Shown here: piece after piece, positions 26,938-34,194 of the stretch
How positions within the stretch are numbered: the first letter of the stretch is position 1
How the letters are laid out: every line of letters starts with the position of its first letter
Origin: Anaeromassilibacillus stercoravium
GTDB lineage: Bacteria; Bacillota; Clostridia; Oscillospirales; Acutalibacteraceae
Direction of reading: 5' to 3'
Assembly (NCBI GenBank): GCA_019118845.1
Contig: DWYE01000065.1
Coordinates: 1-62,689 of the forward strand
Length of the DNA stretch: 62,689 nt
The notes under the pieces: model-generated
Told to the model about the DNA's origin: nothing
What the model saw: the letters and a program-made list of their open reading frames with translations, nothing else
Database searches by the model: none
Position numbers and translations under genes: made by a program

Positions 26938-26974
26938 CGGTGTTCCCGGCAGCAAATAATTTGAAATATGAAAA

Positions 26975-26998
26975 AAGGAACCCATCACCGAGTTCCTT
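26975..26998 (-). terminator. Terminator of spoIIR
   Basis: A hairpin of 7 perfect base pairs (26975-26981 with 26992-26998), which can be extended by two more inside the loop, is followed on the minus strand by a run of T. It starts 16 nt after the spoIIR stop and separates that gene from addBA. Confidence 0.75.
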
Positions 26999-27014
26999 CT
27001 CCTTCATATGGCTC

Positions 27015-27617
27015 TCACAAACCAGCCAGCCACGCTTTGATCTGTTCATAATATTCCAACGCTTTAAATTTAATCACATACCGGTTCTGCCCCTCCACAA
27101 TCTGAAGCTGTTGGGCGTCCAGCACATCTGCAAGCTCCTGCGGCTCTTCTGCCGCCGGAAGGCACATCGGCGGGAAGATCACACACCACCAGTTGTGCCC
27201 CTCTGCCGCGCCGATGCACACCCGAAGGGCCTCATAGGTGCCGGCAGGCAGGGTCACCTGCTCATATTCTCTGGTGGGGAAGTAGGTTTGTTCCAGCTCC
27301 ACAGTAACCGGATAAGTATAGCCGCGCTGTTCGATTTCGTCTTCGGCGGCGCGCTGCAACGCTGGGAGCGTTTCCCGGATGCGCTGTTCAGCCTCTTCCT
27401 TGTTGCGCACCCCGTCGAGCATCCCCGCGCTCTCCTGCAAAATGCGGTCGCGCACCTGCAATTTTAACGTTTGGTCCTCCTGCGAATCGGAGTTTGCCAG
27501 GACATGCAGACGCAGGACGTGCTCCGGAATATCCTCGCACTGCGCTGCAAACCCGGTGAAGGAAAACAGCACGGCCAATATCATTGCAAGGCAGATCGAC
27601 TTTTCGAACACTTTCAT
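27015..27617 (-). CDS. spoIIR: Stage II sporulation protein R
   Basis: SpoIIR is made in the forespore under sigma-F and secreted into the intermembrane space, where it triggers SpoIIGA to cleave pro-sigma-E in the mother cell. The 200-residue product has an N-terminal signal/anchor (about 5-25, CLAMILAVLFSFTGFAA), the conserved LRLHVLANSDSQEDQTLKL segment and the diagnostic HNWWCVIFPPMC motif. A likely sigma-F promoter lies just upstream. Its presence is good evidence that the organism sporulates. Confidence 0.95.
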   Translation of the reverse strand: MKVFEKSICLAMILAVLFSFTGFAAQCEDIPEHVLRLHVLANSDSQEDQTLKLQVRDRILQESAGMLDGVRNKEEAEQRIRETLPALQRAAEDEIEQRGYTYPVTVELEQTYFPTREYEQVTLPAGTYEALRVCIGAAEGHNWWCVIFPPMCLPAAEEPQELADVLDAQQLQIVEGQNRYVIKFKALEYYEQIKAWLAGL

Positions 27618-27646
27618 GGCAAGTCCCTCTTTCTGTTGGATGCCGG

Positions 27647-27676
27647 GAGTATTGCCCCATATTTTTGAAATTATAC
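27647..27676 (-). promoter_or_regulatory. Probable sigma-F promoter of spoIIR
   Basis: Minus strand: GTATA (27676-27672), a spacer of exactly 15 nt, then GGCAATACTC (27656-27647). This matches the Bacillus sigma-F pattern (GYATA, about 15 nt, GGNNANAHTR) at all but the last position. The implied start is about 20-25 nt before the spoIIR ATG, leaving room for the ribosome binding site AGAGGG. Confidence 0.65.
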
Positions 27677-27716
27677 ATCGCCTTCCAAAGAAACGGGAAA
27701 TATGCCCCTAAACAGT

Positions 27717-27745
27717 TTGACAAAATCCCGATGTTCCGTTATGAT
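27717..27745 (+). promoter_or_regulatory. Strong sigma-A-type promoter of the DUF4190-like gene
   Basis: TTGACA (27717-27722), 17-nt spacer, TATGAT (27740-27745). This is a near-perfect vegetative promoter, 28 nt before the ATG of the next plus-strand gene, which has AAGGAGG as its ribosome binding site. Confidence 0.8.
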
Positions 27746-27773
27746 GCAAACAAAGAAATGAAGGAGGAAGAAC

Positions 27774-28427
27774 ATGTCCAGATATATTGCAGATTACACC
27801 ATCAACAAGCCGGACGATCTGATCAAATTCATTGCGGAAGATTTTCTCACGAAGGAAGGGTTTCGTCAGACGGTCTATAAGGGCGAAACTGTGTGGAAAA
27901 AAGGGGTGGGGGCCGTCTCCGCTCCCCAATTCATCAAGTTGCAGTACGGGCAGGGAAACGTGCATTTAGAAGCTTGGATCAAATCCTTTGGCGAGCACGG
28001 CGTAACCGGTTTTTACGGCGCGCTGCCGAAAAGCGAACTGAACAGCCGGGTGCAAACCCTTGTGCAGCTTCTCTCGCAAGAGATTCCTGCGACGCAAGCA
28101 CCGATTCCCACAGGGGCAACCGCAGCAGATTCCTTCGCAAAGGAATCCCCCACACCCGCTCCCGTCCCAGTAGCGGTACATAACCCCACCAACAAGGCGA
28201 CCATTTCCATCGTGACGGGTATCCTCAGCATCCTGACGTCCCTGTTTATTCCCCTGATTGGCGTGATTCTCGGCATCATTGCCATTTCCACCGGCAGGGT
28301 CGGCAAACAGAGCACCGCGAAAGGGCTGGCCTCGGCTGGCTTTGTCACCGGTATCATCGGTCTCGTGATCAGCGCTGCTATTTGGATTCTCAATTTTGTG
28401 TTGTCTTTTGTTCTGGCGATTGCCTGA
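27774..28427 (+). CDS. Membrane protein with C-terminal DUF4190-like region
   Basis: A 217-residue protein of unknown function. Residues 1-100 form a soluble domain (starting MSRYIADYTINKP, with KLQYGQGNVHLEAWI in the middle) that I do not recognise by name. Residues 100-135 are a proline/threonine/alanine-rich linker. Residues about 138-215 contain two hydrophobic segments (ISIVTGILSILTSLFIPLIG and a C-terminal one) joined by a short polar loop with GRVGKQSTAKGLASAG, the pattern of DUF4190 membrane proteins. It is a single-gene unit with its own strong promoter and terminator. Many clostridia have zinc-ribbon or sensor domains in front of this membrane unit, so a role in sensing or envelope function is possible but unproven. 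Confidence 0.75.
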   Translation: MSRYIADYTINKPDDLIKFIAEDFLTKEGFRQTVYKGETVWKKGVGAVSAPQFIKLQYGQGNVHLEAWIKSFGEHGVTGFYGALPKSELNSRVQTLVQLLSQEIPATQAPIPTGATAADSFAKESPTPAPVPVAVHNPTNKATISIVTGILSILTSLFIPLIGVILGIIAISTGRVGKQSTAKGLASAGFVTGIIGLVISAAIWILNFVLSFVLAIA

Positions 28428-28442
28428 GCGGAAAATGAAATC

Positions 28443-28477
28443 GAATCCCCCATACCATGTTTTGGTATGGGGGATTC
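28443..28477 (+). terminator. Bidirectional terminator between the DUF4190-like gene and ispE
   Basis: A perfect 15-bp hairpin (28443-28457 with 28463-28477, 5-nt loop) 15 nt after the plus-strand gene, followed by TTTC. It also lies 65 nt beyond the minus-strand ispE stop and can serve both convergent genes. Confidence 0.8.
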
Positions 28478-28542
28478 TTTCATGTCAAGCAAAATTTTTG
28501 TGCGTTGTCCCATAGGAAACGCAAGCTTCCTGGCAGTCCGGC

Positions 28543-29406
28543 CTATTCCAAAACATCCACGGGCGTAGATATTGGCAGGCAGACAAAGGTCTCGGGGTAC
28601 CGGCCTTGTAGCCGCTCCTTACATACTACTGCCGGTTCTTCCCGATCGAACAGCCCATAGACCGCCGAGCCGCTCCCGGTCATGCAGGCCCCTTGCGCAC
28701 CGCACCCGCGCATCCCGGCCTTGATGGTTTCGACCTCCGGCAGCTGTAAGATATCTTCAAAGGCGTTTCCCAAGGATGCGCCGACCTCCGCAAGGTTTCC
28801 CCGCGAAAGCGCTTCCATCACCTTGGCCGCATGGCGCGATGCGGAACTTCCCCCCTGGGCGTCCGCCAACCGGTACGCCTCCTTTGTATTGACCCCGACC
28901 GGCGGCTTACAGACCACCAACCAGCCGCCCGGGAGCAATGGGGCGCGCTCCAGCCGCTCTCCAATCCCCTGGACCCGCGCGGAACCGCCCCACACGCAGA
29001 AAGGCACATCTGCGCCAACCGTAAGGCCGATTTCACAGAGCGTTTCGAGCGGCAATTCTGCGCGGTACATCCGATTGAGCGCATGCAGAGCAGCCGCCGC
29101 ATCTGCGCTTCCACCGGCCAAACCTGCCTGGGAGGGAATCCGCTTTTCGATCTCGATCGAAAGATTCGGCCGCTGCCCGATCACCCGGAAGAACGCCTCC
29201 GCTGCACGGTATACCGTGTTTTCCTCTCCGCACGGTACATCCGTCCGCCCGCAGGTCACGGAAAGCCCATCGCCCCCCTGCCGCAGGGTGAGGATGTCGC
29301 ATAGGGAAATCGTGTGCATCACCATGTCCAAGAGGTGGTAGCCGTCTTCCCGCCTACCTGTGATGTCCAACGCCAGGTTGATTTTTGCATACGCCTTGAT
29401 CCGCAT
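28543..29406 (-). CDS. ispE: 4-diphosphocytidyl-2-C-methyl-D-erythritol kinase
   Basis: IspE phosphorylates CDP-methylerythritol in the MEP route to isoprenoids, needed for undecaprenyl carriers and quinones. The 287-residue product starts MRIKAYAKINLALDI and carries the GHMP-kinase ATP loop IPSQAGLAGGSADAAAAL and the C-terminal MTGSGSAVYGLF motif. A longer open frame upstream runs into the DUF362 gene and is not supported; the chosen ATG has GGGGGAT before it. It is 77 nt from the DUF362 gene and may be cotranscribed with it. Confidence 0.95.
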   Translation of the reverse strand: MRIKAYAKINLALDITGRREDGYHLLDMVMHTISLCDILTLRQGGDGLSVTCGRTDVPCGEENTVYRAAEAFFRVIGQRPNLSIEIEKRIPSQAGLAGGSADAAAALHALNRMYRAELPLETLCEIGLTVGADVPFCVWGGSARVQGIGERLERAPLLPGGWLVVCKPPVGVNTKEAYRLADAQGGSSASRHAAKVMEALSRGNLAEVGASLGNAFEDILQLPEVETIKAGMRGCGAQGACMTGSGSAVYGLFDREEPAVVCKERLQGRYPETFVCLPISTPVDVLE

Positions 29407-29483
29407 GACCATCCCCCACAATAAAATCGGGACCGCCATGCGCGGCACAGCAATCCCCATGTTTTGTATCTTCTGTATTTGTG

Positions 29484-30647
29484 TCAAAAGCGAAATAGCC
29501 GGAAGCGCTTGATGTCGATCACGTGCTTCGGACACATTTCATGACAGCAGTAGCACCGGATGCATTTCCGGTAGTCGATCACGGCGTGGCCGCCGGCGAT
29601 CCGGATGGTGTGCTGCGGGCAGCTTTCCGCACATTTTCCACATCCGACACAGTGATTCGTCTGAATGCGTGGAACCGGCGTGGCCACTTTTTCCGCCAAC
29701 GGGCGTAAAAACTTCGGAAGCCAGTCCAGAAAATTCACACTGCACGATTCCGGCTGAATAAAATCGGAAACTGCCAACGATTGTACCGGCACGCCCCAAA
29801 GGGAAAGCCCGTCCAAGCTCTCCGGGCACACGCCACGCTTCATCCCCGCGCGGAGATAAGGCACATGCACGGGGTTCTGATGGACTAACGACGCGCAAAC
29901 CATATCCAGCGCAAACGGGTCCCGCGAAGCGGCCAATGCGCCCACAAGCCGCGGTTTCCCGCCGGTGGGGCCGTTACCCTCCATCCCCACGATGCCATCC
30001 ACCACACAGAGCGCGGGCTTCAAGGCGCAACACAGGTCTGCTACCATCTCCCCGAACGCCTCACGCTCCGGGAAACGGCAGTGCAGCTCCGGTTTCATCA
30101 AACCGGGGACGCAGCCGAACAAATTCTTGACCGCCGCGCTCAACCCCATCATCCCATGTGTTTTCAGTTTGGCGATGTCCACCAGGAGATCCGCCTCCAA
30201 AACCGGCTGGATGACGTCAAACCGCTTGCAGCGCTGGCCCTGCGGCGCCTCGAGCGATCCATAGGAACAATCAAAATTCAAGGAAAATCCATATGTTTGG
30301 GCCAGCTCCGTATATCCGCCTGCCTCGTAGATCGCTCGCAGAAGCGGCGGCGTATAAGGCCCTCCGGGGCTTTCTGCCACGGTCACATGCCCTGCGCCGC
30401 GCTCCAAAAGCTCCACCGCCACAGCTGCCACCACGGCCGGATGGGTGATCACACCCTCTTCCGGTTTGGAACGGATCACCAGGTTGGGCTTTATGACCAC
30501 GCGGCATCCGGGAAACAAAAGCTCCTCCACATGCAGCGCGTCCAATTGCTCCCGCAGGGCTGCGCGGACCTCTTCAAACGCATAGGTCTTACAAGCGGAA
30601 AGGCAAACCTGTCCCTTTTGCTTCAATGGAACCACAGCGCTACTCAA
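29484..30647 (-). CDS. DUF362 protein fused to a two-cluster ferredoxin domain
   Basis: A 387-residue iron-sulfur protein. Residues about 15-310 form a DUF362 domain (VVIKPNLVIRSKPEEGVITHPAVVAA, VAESPGGPYTPP, LVDIAKLKTHGMMGLSAAVKNLFG). Residues about 330-380 hold two four-cysteine motifs, CVGCGKCAESCP and CIRCYCCHEMCP, each expected to ligate a 4Fe-4S cluster. The family is widespread in anaerobes and its reaction is unknown to me; electron transfer is a safe inference only for the C-terminal part. Translation starts at a TTG whose bases overlap the stop codon of the aminotransferase gene, so the two are coupled. Confidence 0.85.
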   Translation of the reverse strand: MSSAVVPLKQKGQVCLSACKTYAFEEVRAALREQLDALHVEELLFPGCRVVIKPNLVIRSKPEEGVITHPAVVAAVAVELLERGAGHVTVAESPGGPYTPPLLRAIYEAGGYTELAQTYGFSLNFDCSYGSLEAPQGQRCKRFDVIQPVLEADLLVDIAKLKTHGMMGLSAAVKNLFGCVPGLMKPELHCRFPEREAFGEMVADLCCALKPALCVVDGIVGMEGNGPTGGKPRLVGALAASRDPFALDMVCASLVHQNPVHVPYLRAGMKRGVCPESLDGLSLWGVPVQSLAVSDFIQPESCSVNFLDWLPKFLRPLAEKVATPVPRIQTNHCVGCGKCAESCPQHTIRIAGGHAVIDYRKCIRCYCCHEMCPKHVIDIKRFRLFRF

Positions 30648-31819
30648 GACTCAAACTGTTTGATGAAGTGCTCAATACGTGAAAGCGCTTCGGTGATATG
30701 TTTGATGGAATAGGAATAGGAGACGCGCACAAAGCCTTCGCCGCAGTCTCCAAACGCCGACCCCGGGACCACCGCGACGCGCTCCTCATACAGCAATCTT
30801 TCGCAGAATTCCTCTGAAGTAAGCCCTGTCTTTTTGATGCATGGGAATACATAGAATGCCCCTTCCGGTTCGAAGCATGTTAAGCCCATGGAGTTGAAGC
30901 CGTCCACGACCAGACGGCGGCGCATGTCGTATTGCTCGCGCATATAGACGATGTCCTCATCGCCATTTTTCAACGCTTCAATGGCGGCATACTGTGCCGT
31001 TGTCGGCGCGCTCATGATGCCGTACTGATGCAGTTTCGTCATCGCCTTGATGATCTGCGCCGGGCCAACCGCATAACCCAAACGCCAGCCCGTCATGGCA
31101 AATGCTTTGGAGAACCCATTCACCACAATGGTCCGCTCCCACATACCGTCAATCGCGCTGAAGGTGACATGGTTGGTATCTCCGTAGGTCAATGCACTGT
31201 AGATCTCATCGGAAAGCACCATCAGATCATTTTCCCGGACAACCTCCGCAATCGCCTCCAAATGTTCACGGCGCATGACTGCGCCCGTGGGGTTATTCGG
31301 ATAGGGCAGAATCAGCAGCTTTGTCTTCGGGGTGATCTTGGCACGCAGGGCTTCCGGCGTGATGCGGAAACGATCCTCAGCCTTTGTCTCCAAAACAACC
31401 GGTACGCCGCCCGCCATTTCTGTCAGCGGCACATAACACACAAAGGACGGCTCCGGAATCAAGACCTCGTCTCCCGGGCTGATGAGGGAGCGCAGGCAGA
31501 GGTCAATCGCCTCCGAGCCACCCACCGTCACTAAAATTTCCTCTTTGTCATTATAATTCACATGATAGTGGCGCTTCAGCCAGCGCGAAATTTCCTGGCG
31601 CAGTTCGATAAAGCCACGGTTTGGAGAATACCACGTTTTCCCGTCCTCCAAAGAGCGGATTCCCTCTTCGCGGACATGCCACGGCGTTGTGAAATCCGGT
31701 TCTCCAATCGAGAGGGAAATCACATTGTCCATTTCATTGGCAATATCGAAGAAACGGCGGATACCGGATGGCTTGATCGCCTGCACCTTTTGGTTGAGCA
31801 CGGTGCTATAGTCAATCAC
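30644..31819 (-). CDS. Pyridoxal-phosphate aminotransferase, class I/II
   Basis: A 391-residue fold-type I aminotransferase. The PLP-binding lysine is in NGFSKAFAMTGWRLGY; ISLSIGEPDFTTP, PYPNNPTGAV and the C-terminal FVRVSYS arginine motif are typical of the aspartate/aromatic aminotransferase subgroup (PatA-like). I start at the GTG at 31819, because GAAGGAG lies eight nucleotides upstream. This gives an 8-nt overlap with the lrp-type gene. The substrate cannot be read from sequence. With an Lrp-family regulator directly upstream, an amino acid substrate or effector is likely. Confidence 0.9.
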   Translation of the reverse strand: MIDYSTVLNQKVQAIKPSGIRRFFDIANEMDNVISLSIGEPDFTTPWHVREEGIRSLEDGKTWYSPNRGFIELRQEISRWLKRHYHVNYNDKEEILVTVGGSEAIDLCLRSLISPGDEVLIPEPSFVCYVPLTEMAGGVPVVLETKAEDRFRITPEALRAKITPKTKLLILPYPNNPTGAVMRREHLEAIAEVVRENDLMVLSDEIYSALTYGDTNHVTFSAIDGMWERTIVVNGFSKAFAMTGWRLGYAVGPAQIIKAMTKLHQYGIMSAPTTAQYAAIEALKNGDEDIVYMREQYDMRRRLVVDGFNSMGLTCFEPEGAFYVFPCIKKTGLTSEEFCERLLYEERVAVVPGSAFGDCGEGFVRVSYSYSIKHITEALSRIEHFIKQFES

Positions 31820-32306
31820 AGAGCACACTCCTTCTCTCATCGTTTTCGTCCTCGGTCTTGAGAACGACCCCACCATCCTTATAACGCGTCAGGATAAAAT
31901 GGGTGGCAGTGGAAAGCACAGAATCAAGCAGGGACAGGCGGCGGGCCACAAACATGGCGATCTGCTGCATCGTGTCCCCATGCACCATCACAGCCAGGTC
32001 AAATCCGCCGGACATCAGATAGACGCTGTCCACCTCTTCAAACTGCATAATTTTCTGCGCAATCTCATCGAACCCGCGGTCGCGCTTCGGTGTAACGCGC
32101 AGCTCGATCAGGGCAAATGCCTTGTTGGCATCTGCGCGTTCCCAGTTAATCAACGTCTGATAGCCGCGGATGATTCCCGCCTTCTCATAGGCGTCGATCT
32201 GATTGCAGATTTCCGACTCCGGGCGATCCAGCATCGTGGCCAGCTGGCGGGTGGTCAAGCGGGCGTTCTGGCTTAACAATTCCAATAGACGATCCATAAG
32301 ATTCAC
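31812..32306 (-). CDS. Lrp/AsnC-family transcriptional regulator
   Basis: A 164-residue feast/famine regulator. Residues about 1-55 are the winged helix-turn-helix (LTTRQLATMLDRPESEICNQIDAYEKAGIIRGY). Residues about 70-145 are the RAM (ACT-like) effector domain with FDLAVMVHGDTM. It is somewhat longer than E. coli Lrp's core at the C-terminus. It starts at ATG after GGAGGAG and ends overlapping the aminotransferase, which it probably controls together with its own expression. Confidence 0.9.
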   Translation of the reverse strand: MNLMDRLLELLSQNARLTTRQLATMLDRPESEICNQIDAYEKAGIIRGYQTLINWERADANKAFALIELRVTPKRDRGFDEIAQKIMQFEEVDSVYLMSGGFDLAVMVHGDTMQQIAMFVARRLSLLDSVLSTATHFILTRYKDGGVVLKTEDENDERRSVLCD

Positions 32307-32374
32307 TCCTCCGGTTATTTATTGGGAAGGGCTAAGGAATAAGACCTTCCTGTGTTTCAAAAGTTGGATATTAA

Positions 32375-32402
32375 ATTATAGTATACAACAATTGCCAACC
32401 AA
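32375..32402 (-). promoter_or_regulatory. Candidate promoter of the Lrp-aminotransferase-DUF362 operon
   Basis: Minus strand: a perfect -10 TATAAT (32380-32375) with TTGGTT (32402-32397) 16 nt upstream. The surrounding region (32307-32507) has no other gene. The predicted leader is about 60 nt long. Confidence 0.5.
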
Positions 32403-32507
32403 TGAAAATATCCAATCCAAAAATAAGCCATAAATGGGAATTGCGTTGTATATCGTTTTCATCGTGATGAAACCGACGAACGGGATCGAAACCATATTTA
32501 TCAACAA

Positions 32508-32536
32508 GGGGCCCTCCCAAAATTGGGAAGGGCCCC
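32508..32536 (-). terminator. Terminator of the PHP-domain phosphatase gene
   Basis: A GC-rich hairpin with one bulged base (32508-32518 with 32525-32536) lies 12 nt after the stop of the minus-strand PHP gene. The minus-strand tail TTGTTGATAAATA is only moderately T-rich. Confidence 0.65.
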
Positions 32537-32548
32537 CTGAAAATGTAC

Positions 32549-33361
32549 TCATTCGATTGGAAGGAGCTTCGGCTCATGATGGGAATACAGGGCAAAATGG
32601 GTGAATCCAGCTTGGCGGATAAGCTTCATACCCTCTTCCATCCCGGCGCCGACATCCGGCCAACGGTGTGCGTCTGAACCCAGCGTCACCAGTTTGCCTC
32701 CCAACTCATAATACCGCTTCACAATTTGCAAATTCGGCATGGTCTCACCCAGCTTTTGGCGCAGGCCGCTCGTGTTGACCTCCAGCGCCTTTCCATTCTT
32801 AATCAGCGCTGTTAAGACCTCGTCAATCCGCCCCGATAACTGCACGTCGTCGATAGCCAAACCATGTTCGCCAACAATATACCGCCAAGGGTATGTCAAA
32901 TGCGCAAGGGAATCAAATTTCCCCCACTCGATGGTTTCTAGAATCTCATCGAAATACTGATGCAGCGTCTTGGTAAGATCGACCTGGCTGTAGTCCAGCT
33001 CATAAAAATCCGGCATCCCCTGCACATTATGCACGGAGGCAAGCGTAAAGTCAAAATCGCAGGCATCGAGGATGTCCTCCGCCGCTTCTATGTTTTGCAT
33101 GGGTTGCCCAAGCTCTATACCGGCGCGCACATGCAGCCGGCCATGGAAAACAGCCGAGGCTTTCCGTGCCTCAAAATACGATTGCCGGACAGAACGGTCA
33201 TATTCCTCTTCCCTGTAAACATTACATTCACAGTGGTCTGTGATGGTCAAGGCATAAAGCCCCAACCGGCAGGCGCATTCACATAGCATCATGGTCGGGT
33301 CGGAAGCATCCGGGGAACAATCGCTATGGGTATGGCAGTCAGATAGGTACCGATATTTCAT
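32549..33361 (-). CDS. PHP-domain histidinol-phosphatase-family protein
   Basis: A 270-residue metal-dependent phosphoesterase of the PHP family, HisK/HisJ type, which in histidine synthesis removes phosphate from histidinol phosphate. Metal ligands visible are HTH in CHTHSDCSPDA near the N-terminus, TDHCE (about 41-45), the RAGIELGQP glutamate, ASVHN and the C-terminal GSDAHRWPDVG. I start at MKYRYLSDCHTH, although a GTG four codons upstream is possible. No other histidine genes are nearby, so it may instead act on another phosphate ester. It has its own terminator. Confidence 0.85.
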   Translation of the reverse strand: MKYRYLSDCHTHSDCSPDASDPTMMLCECACRLGLYALTITDHCECNVYREEEYDRSVRQSYFEARKASAVFHGRLHVRAGIELGQPMQNIEAAEDILDACDFDFTLASVHNVQGMPDFYELDYSQVDLTKTLHQYFDEILETIEWGKFDSLAHLTYPWRYIVGEHGLAIDDVQLSGRIDEVLTALIKNGKALEVNTSGLRQKLGETMPNLQIVKRYYELGGKLVTLGSDAHRWPDVGAGMEEGMKLIRQAGFTHFALYSHHEPKLLPIE

Positions 33362-33373
33362 TGTCCAACTCAC

Positions 33374-33689
33374 TTTCTAAACGATATTCTTATCTTTATG
33401 TTCACTAAGCAGAATCATCCGCCTTTTATTTGTATTCAGTCTATCATAGAACCGGCCTTATTTATAGATGAATCCTTCCCATTTTGCCGCTGGAAAACGC
33501 CGCCGATTTTAAACAGATTCCCCAAGGGTTGCACAAAAAAGTTGCTACAGCGTTAGATTTTACGCAGTTTTACCAGATATTCTGTTCAATGTTTCGATTT
33601 GTTTTGCCCCGCTTTCCATCCATGGATGTACCCCTTTGGCCCCTTTCCTGCACTCATACGCTCCTCGCAAAAAAGACAAACCGCCTTTC
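33374..33689. other. Intergenic region without a recognised gene
   Basis: The divergent spacer between the PHP gene (minus) and the ACT-domain gene (plus) is over 430 bp including the promoter listed next. I find no plausible coding frame with a ribosome binding site and no tRNA or riboswitch motif. Base composition is more AT-rich than the flanking genes. The PHP promoter should lie at its left end but no consensus is clear. Confidence 0.5.
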
Positions 33690-33718
33690 TTGACAGAAGA
33701 TTTTTTTCCGTTCATAAT
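33690..33718 (+). promoter_or_regulatory. Sigma-A-type promoter of the ACT-DUF711 pair
   Basis: TTGACA (33690-33695), 17-nt spacer, CATAAT (33713-33718). The predicted leader is about 85 nt and ends with the ribosome binding site GAGGAGG. Confidence 0.75.
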
Positions 33719-33809
33719 GAGGACTGGAATTTGTATTATCCGGGCGATTTTATGCACCGGAGCATTTCTTAAAGACGGATCATAAAAATCAATGAGGAGG
33801 TTATCAGCA

Positions 33810-34079
33810 ATGCGTGCAGTTATCACTGTAATTGGAAAGGATATGGTGGGCATTCTGGCCCGTGTTTCCTCCATCTGCGCAGAAAATAATGTCAACGTTG
33901 TGGAAGTGACCCAGTCCATCCTGCAAGACTTGTTTGCCATGATTATGATGGTGGACATTTCCAAGTGTTCGATCCCGTTCCAGGATCTGGTGGATGCACT
34001 CACCGCGATTGGGGAAGGGATGGGCTTGACCATCCATGTCATGCACGAGGATATTTTCAATTCCATGCATCGGATTTGA
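33810..34079 (+). CDS. ACT-domain protein (UPF0237)
   Basis: An 89-residue protein that is a single ACT domain: MRAVITVIGKDMVGILARVSSICAENN, then VNVVEVTQSILQDLFAMIMMVDI. ACT domains bind amino acids or similar ligands, usually as dimers. The start is the ATG at 33810, ten nucleotides after GAGGAGG; an earlier ATG overlaps that site. It precedes a DUF711 gene, its constant partner in many Firmicutes and archaea, so it is probably the ligand-sensing or accessory subunit of that protein. Confidence 0.9.
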   Translation: MRAVITVIGKDMVGILARVSSICAENNVNVVEVTQSILQDLFAMIMMVDISKCSIPFQDLVDALTAIGEGMGLTIHVMHEDIFNSMHRI

Positions 34080-34112
34080 CCAGCATCGGGCATTTTACTT
34101 TTTACTAAATAT

Positions 34113-34138
34113 ATCGGTTTTCAAACCTGATGTTTTTT
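34113..34138 (+). terminator. Possible attenuator between the ACT and DUF711 genes
   Basis: A short imperfect hairpin (about 34113-34131) is followed by six T (34133-34138). It would end part of the transcripts after the ACT gene, making the small protein more abundant than DUF711. The stem is weak, so confidence is low. Confidence 0.35.
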
Positions 34139-34194
34139 AAATCGGATTCATGATCATACGCCTTTTGAGAAAGAATAAGGAGTGATTCCCAAAC

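Noticed and set aside
28543..29535. A 330-residue version of IspE starting at 29535
   Set aside because: The first 43 residues overlap the DUF362 gene and resemble nothing; the standard IspE N-terminus begins at 29406.
32371..32595. A 74-codon minus-strand frame between the PHP and Lrp genes
   Set aside because: It crosses the PHP terminator and the Lrp promoter and has no ribosome binding site.
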